Below, piece after piece: positions 62,301-64,000 of a DNA stretch of 64,000 bases. Source of the DNA: Paludisphaera mucosa (GTDB taxonomy: Bacteria > Planctomycetota > Planctomycetia > Isosphaerales > Isosphaeraceae). The notes beneath the pieces are model-generated. The model did no database searches. It saw only the letters and a list, made by a program, of their open reading frames with translations, and had not been told where the DNA came from. The first letter of the stretch is position 1. Every line of letters begins with the position of its first letter. The stretch covers positions 2,232,001 to 2,296,000 of the forward strand of contig NZ_JARRAG010000002.1 of NCBI RefSeq assembly GCF_029589435.1. Direction: 5' to 3'. A program made the position numbers and the translations under genes.

Positions 62301-63256
62301 TCGTCGGCCTCGCCGCCCCGCCGAACGGGCTCAGCGTGGGCGCCGCGCCGGCGGCCTCGCCCCCCGGCGCGCTCCGCGACGTGAGCCTCGCCGCCGCCGG
62401 GAAGCTCGAGACCTTCGCGATCCGCCAGCTCGACCCGGCGAGCAACGCCGAGACCTACGAGCTGAGGGCGATGGCCTTCTACCGCGGCCGGGTCGACCCC
62501 AGGGCGTCGGCCCCGATCGAGGTCGTCCCCCAGGCCTACGCCGAGCCGGTGACGCTGCAGGTCGCCTTCGACCCCGAGGCCCTCAAGGCGACCTACGGCG
62601 AGAAGCTCGCGGCGCTCGTCGAGGACCAGTTCAAGGTCCACCCCGGCTCGGGCTACATGCACCGGGGCAAGTCGGCGACCTACCGCCTGAACTTCAAGAA
62701 CGTCACGTTCCGCGACCTGACCCTCTATTACAAGCGGACGCTCGTCGCACCCGGAGGCGGAGAGCCCGAGATCCCGATCGACGAGGCCGAGAAGTCGCTC
62801 CCCCTGCCCGCCGGCGCGGTCGGCAGCGTCGTCGGCGAGGTCACGTCGGCCCAGGTCCCCATGGACAAGCCCCGGGACCTGCGGGTGGCCTGGCGGATCG
62901 GCGAGAAGAAGGACTCGGCGAGGACCCTGTCGGTCCATTTCCGCCAGATCGACGTCAAGAGCTATATGACCTTCCTGCCGTCGATCGGCTTCGATTCGAG
63001 CGAGGGCGTGTACCAGGAGTGCTTCATCGTCAAGTTCGTCCGCAGCCCGGACGACCCGGTGCGCGAGCCGATCCGCGGCGGCGAGGTGAGCGCGACGATC
63101 CAGGGCGTCAAGCGGTCCCTTGGCCCGAAGGCGGCGATCCTGCCCGGCCAGTCGTTCCGGATGACCCACTCGCGGACCCCGGGCGCGACCACCTTCACCT
63201 GGTCGGCCGAGATCGAAAACGACCAGATCAAGCCCGAGGAATTCCGCGGCCCCTGA
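59369..63256 (+). CDS. Large membrane-anchored caspase-fold protein (probable pseudo-protease)
   Basis: 1295 residues from ATG 59369, chosen over ATG 59294 because GGAAGGGG precedes it and a perfect hairpin lies in the extra segment. One transmembrane helix near residues 22-42 (AAVLTAALVLLAWLALWLIH). A caspase/peptidase C14-like domain follows at about 50-265, with GPVLIYVSAPMLD, KCDVVLALDLAQVDSDRDLG and AVFVLTSAAPAQKSWG. The usual catalytic Cys of such domains is not visible (SAAPAQ in its area), while the following ALGRSVFAHFLREGL matches the family. Long helical regions (300-800) and a C-terminal beta-rich part follow. In line with the TssA-like and kinase genes. Confidence 0.6.
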   Translation: MATATGHGLKLSKPRQSLAILEAAVLTAALVLLAWLALWLIHRHAQGLRVEAGYFRPARLTSAEVPFLAADARAVVGGGGPEVAGAASPESLLDATRAACSRPGGPVLIYVSAPMLDAIGGTRFGGAGFEPRSLRDLIEGVVRSAKCDVVLALDLAQVDSDRDLGVFGNVPYQGLAAIVEGIKPGDHAVFVLTSAAPAQKSWGSDALGRSVFAHFLREGLAGDARGWDATEIPGRVTVEGLHRYVHHHVARWAREYRDSVQTPMLLRIGESRRPVALAFATKPPAPPAKDQATPRPAPGPSKESAPTENKDAAAAKPEPPAVEPRVALMKEVVDEWRKHDALVAQVPRPYRSHPAAIRSYQAALLRAERRLRSAWSDPASLDAAREELRAATQRREDVVAALKRTDEAAKGILFRPVAGDEVGKRALTEALTFLTGSGPADPTLRATSPPAAAPPPAETKDRPEAAAKPAAPGRPEPPRVLADALPSGFPDRYLELQLPAWGLRYIQEFKVPDYFKDDRRSAILHRLVEVRARAEEALAVDRRGLGWILPEIAKGDDERRRLQDQIFAPDQTTGEAGKVMLEAIPTFARAHYDPAIRTIRAFHEVRTTWERIAAELPDIAEWAVRARARRPDARSLDEHPLPPEVILALEHAETLVRALDQPVPTEGDFGQAMQARVESLHEATNQAEAALESLEKQLLAAARADARDWVAMDAALGTPWIPAESRRPLLEAVVRHAEPVRIDPDHATLDLAATRPADPGFWALAGGLAALDERLRAIAGGASAADADGTFVDQAWAAAKDAPGSPEVVDAAAAAFRRYEEAANRFRVTATLRRSARFGGETRTPEDLRALLQVDDRAVRLLGRAEAQADAAREDGLVEAWDRLTRLRTLAFQAERLHLDYVANAPAPVQEVIARARVLDVQEPRDPFAAGDSLALKTEPPAGAPLKIGGDGKAEIRLGLARPGDDDDVDRIPPGRAFVGLAAPPNGLSVGAAPAASPPGALRDVSLAAAGKLETFAIRQLDPASNAETYELRAMAFYRGRVDPRASAPIEVVPQAYAEPVTLQVAFDPEALKATYGEKLAALVEDQFKVHPGSGYMHRGKSATYRLNFKNVTFRDLTLYYKRTLVAPGGGEPEIPIDEAEKSLPLPAGAVGSVVGEVTSAQVPMDKPRDLRVAWRIGEKKDSARTLSVHFRQIDVKSYMTFLPSIGFDSSEGVYQECFIVKFVRSPDDPVREPIRGGEVSATIQGVKRSLGPKAAILPGQSFRMTHSRTPGATTFTWSAEIENDQIKPEEFRGP

Positions 63257-63288
63257 CCGGGCCGATCCGACCGCCGAGGGGGAGAGCG

Positions 63289-64000
<712 letters not shown>

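Noticed and set aside
58556-63169. 1537-codon minus-strand frame opposite the caspase-like gene
   Set aside because: Shadow of the plus-strand gene, no recognisable domain, no promoter or ribosome site.

Overview
The window looks like chromosomal DNA of a high-GC planctomycete, most likely of the Isosphaeraceae type. The evidence is the adjacent DUF1549/DUF1553 and DUF1501 genes (18.4-21.4 kb), a DUF1573 protein, a GldA / fused GldF-GldG / DUF4340 ABC system, Ser/Thr kinases with extra membrane domains, and an anti-sigma-like protein with the planctomycete-style N-terminus MRLTLRTLLAWLDD. Gene density is ordinary. No tRNA, rRNA, CRISPR array or prophage was seen. The genus is inference.

Layout. 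0-5.5 kb: end of an unknown gene, a stand-alone receiver protein, a SIS isomerase/ROK kinase pair, a polytopic membrane (GT-C-like) protein and a small hypothetical protein. 5.6-18.4 kb: a co-directional block made of a one-TM anti-sigma/FecR-like protein followed by two giant secreted or membrane-anchored proteins. The second giant protein looks like two paralogous modules joined in frame. 18.4-23.4 kb (minus strand): DUF1501, DUF1549/1553 and a membrane SGNH hydrolase. 23.8-29.1 kb: the Gld-type ABC transporter set. 29.1-32.4 kb: a palindromic repeat, ilvN, an intrinsic terminator, ilvC, a zinc-ribbon membrane protein and a ferredoxin. 32.4-36.8 kb: a Rieske oxygenase, DUF1573, a small hypothetical, a Uma2-like protein and a membrane protein. 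36.8-41.6 kb: an amino-acid operon with cystathionine beta-synthase, a cystathionine gamma-synthase/lyase-family enzyme, and two separate genes matching the two halves of cyanobacterial AgrE/ArgZ (arginine to ornithine to proline). 41.7-45.3 kb: a kinase-RDD-pseudokinase-RDD protein and a SnoaL-like protein. 45.4-50.1 kb (minus strand): histidine kinase, NtrC-type regulator and a second SGNH hydrolase. 50.1-51.9 kb: an intact IS5-family element with a predicted -1 frameshift, a PH-like small protein, a solo copy of the same IS end, and an AT-rich gap. 52-55.8 kb: two divergent Gfo/Idh/MocA oxidoreductases, an ABC ATPase and a small secreted Cys/Pro/Gly protein. 55.9-64 kb: a TssA-like (type VI secretion) protein, a lipoprotein, a large membrane-anchored caspase-fold protein without an obvious catalytic Cys, and the start of a Ser/Thr kinase that runs off the window.

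How the parts work together. The two strongest candidates for something undescribed are (i) the 13-kb FecR/anti-sigma plus giant-ectodomain locus, which could be an envelope sensing or surface-layer system, and (ii) the TssA - lipoprotein - caspase-like - kinase locus at the right edge, which could be a planctomycete version of a type VI-associated or signalling machine. Both are inferences from gene content. Many long open frames opposite or out of phase with real genes are GC-driven shadows and were left out.
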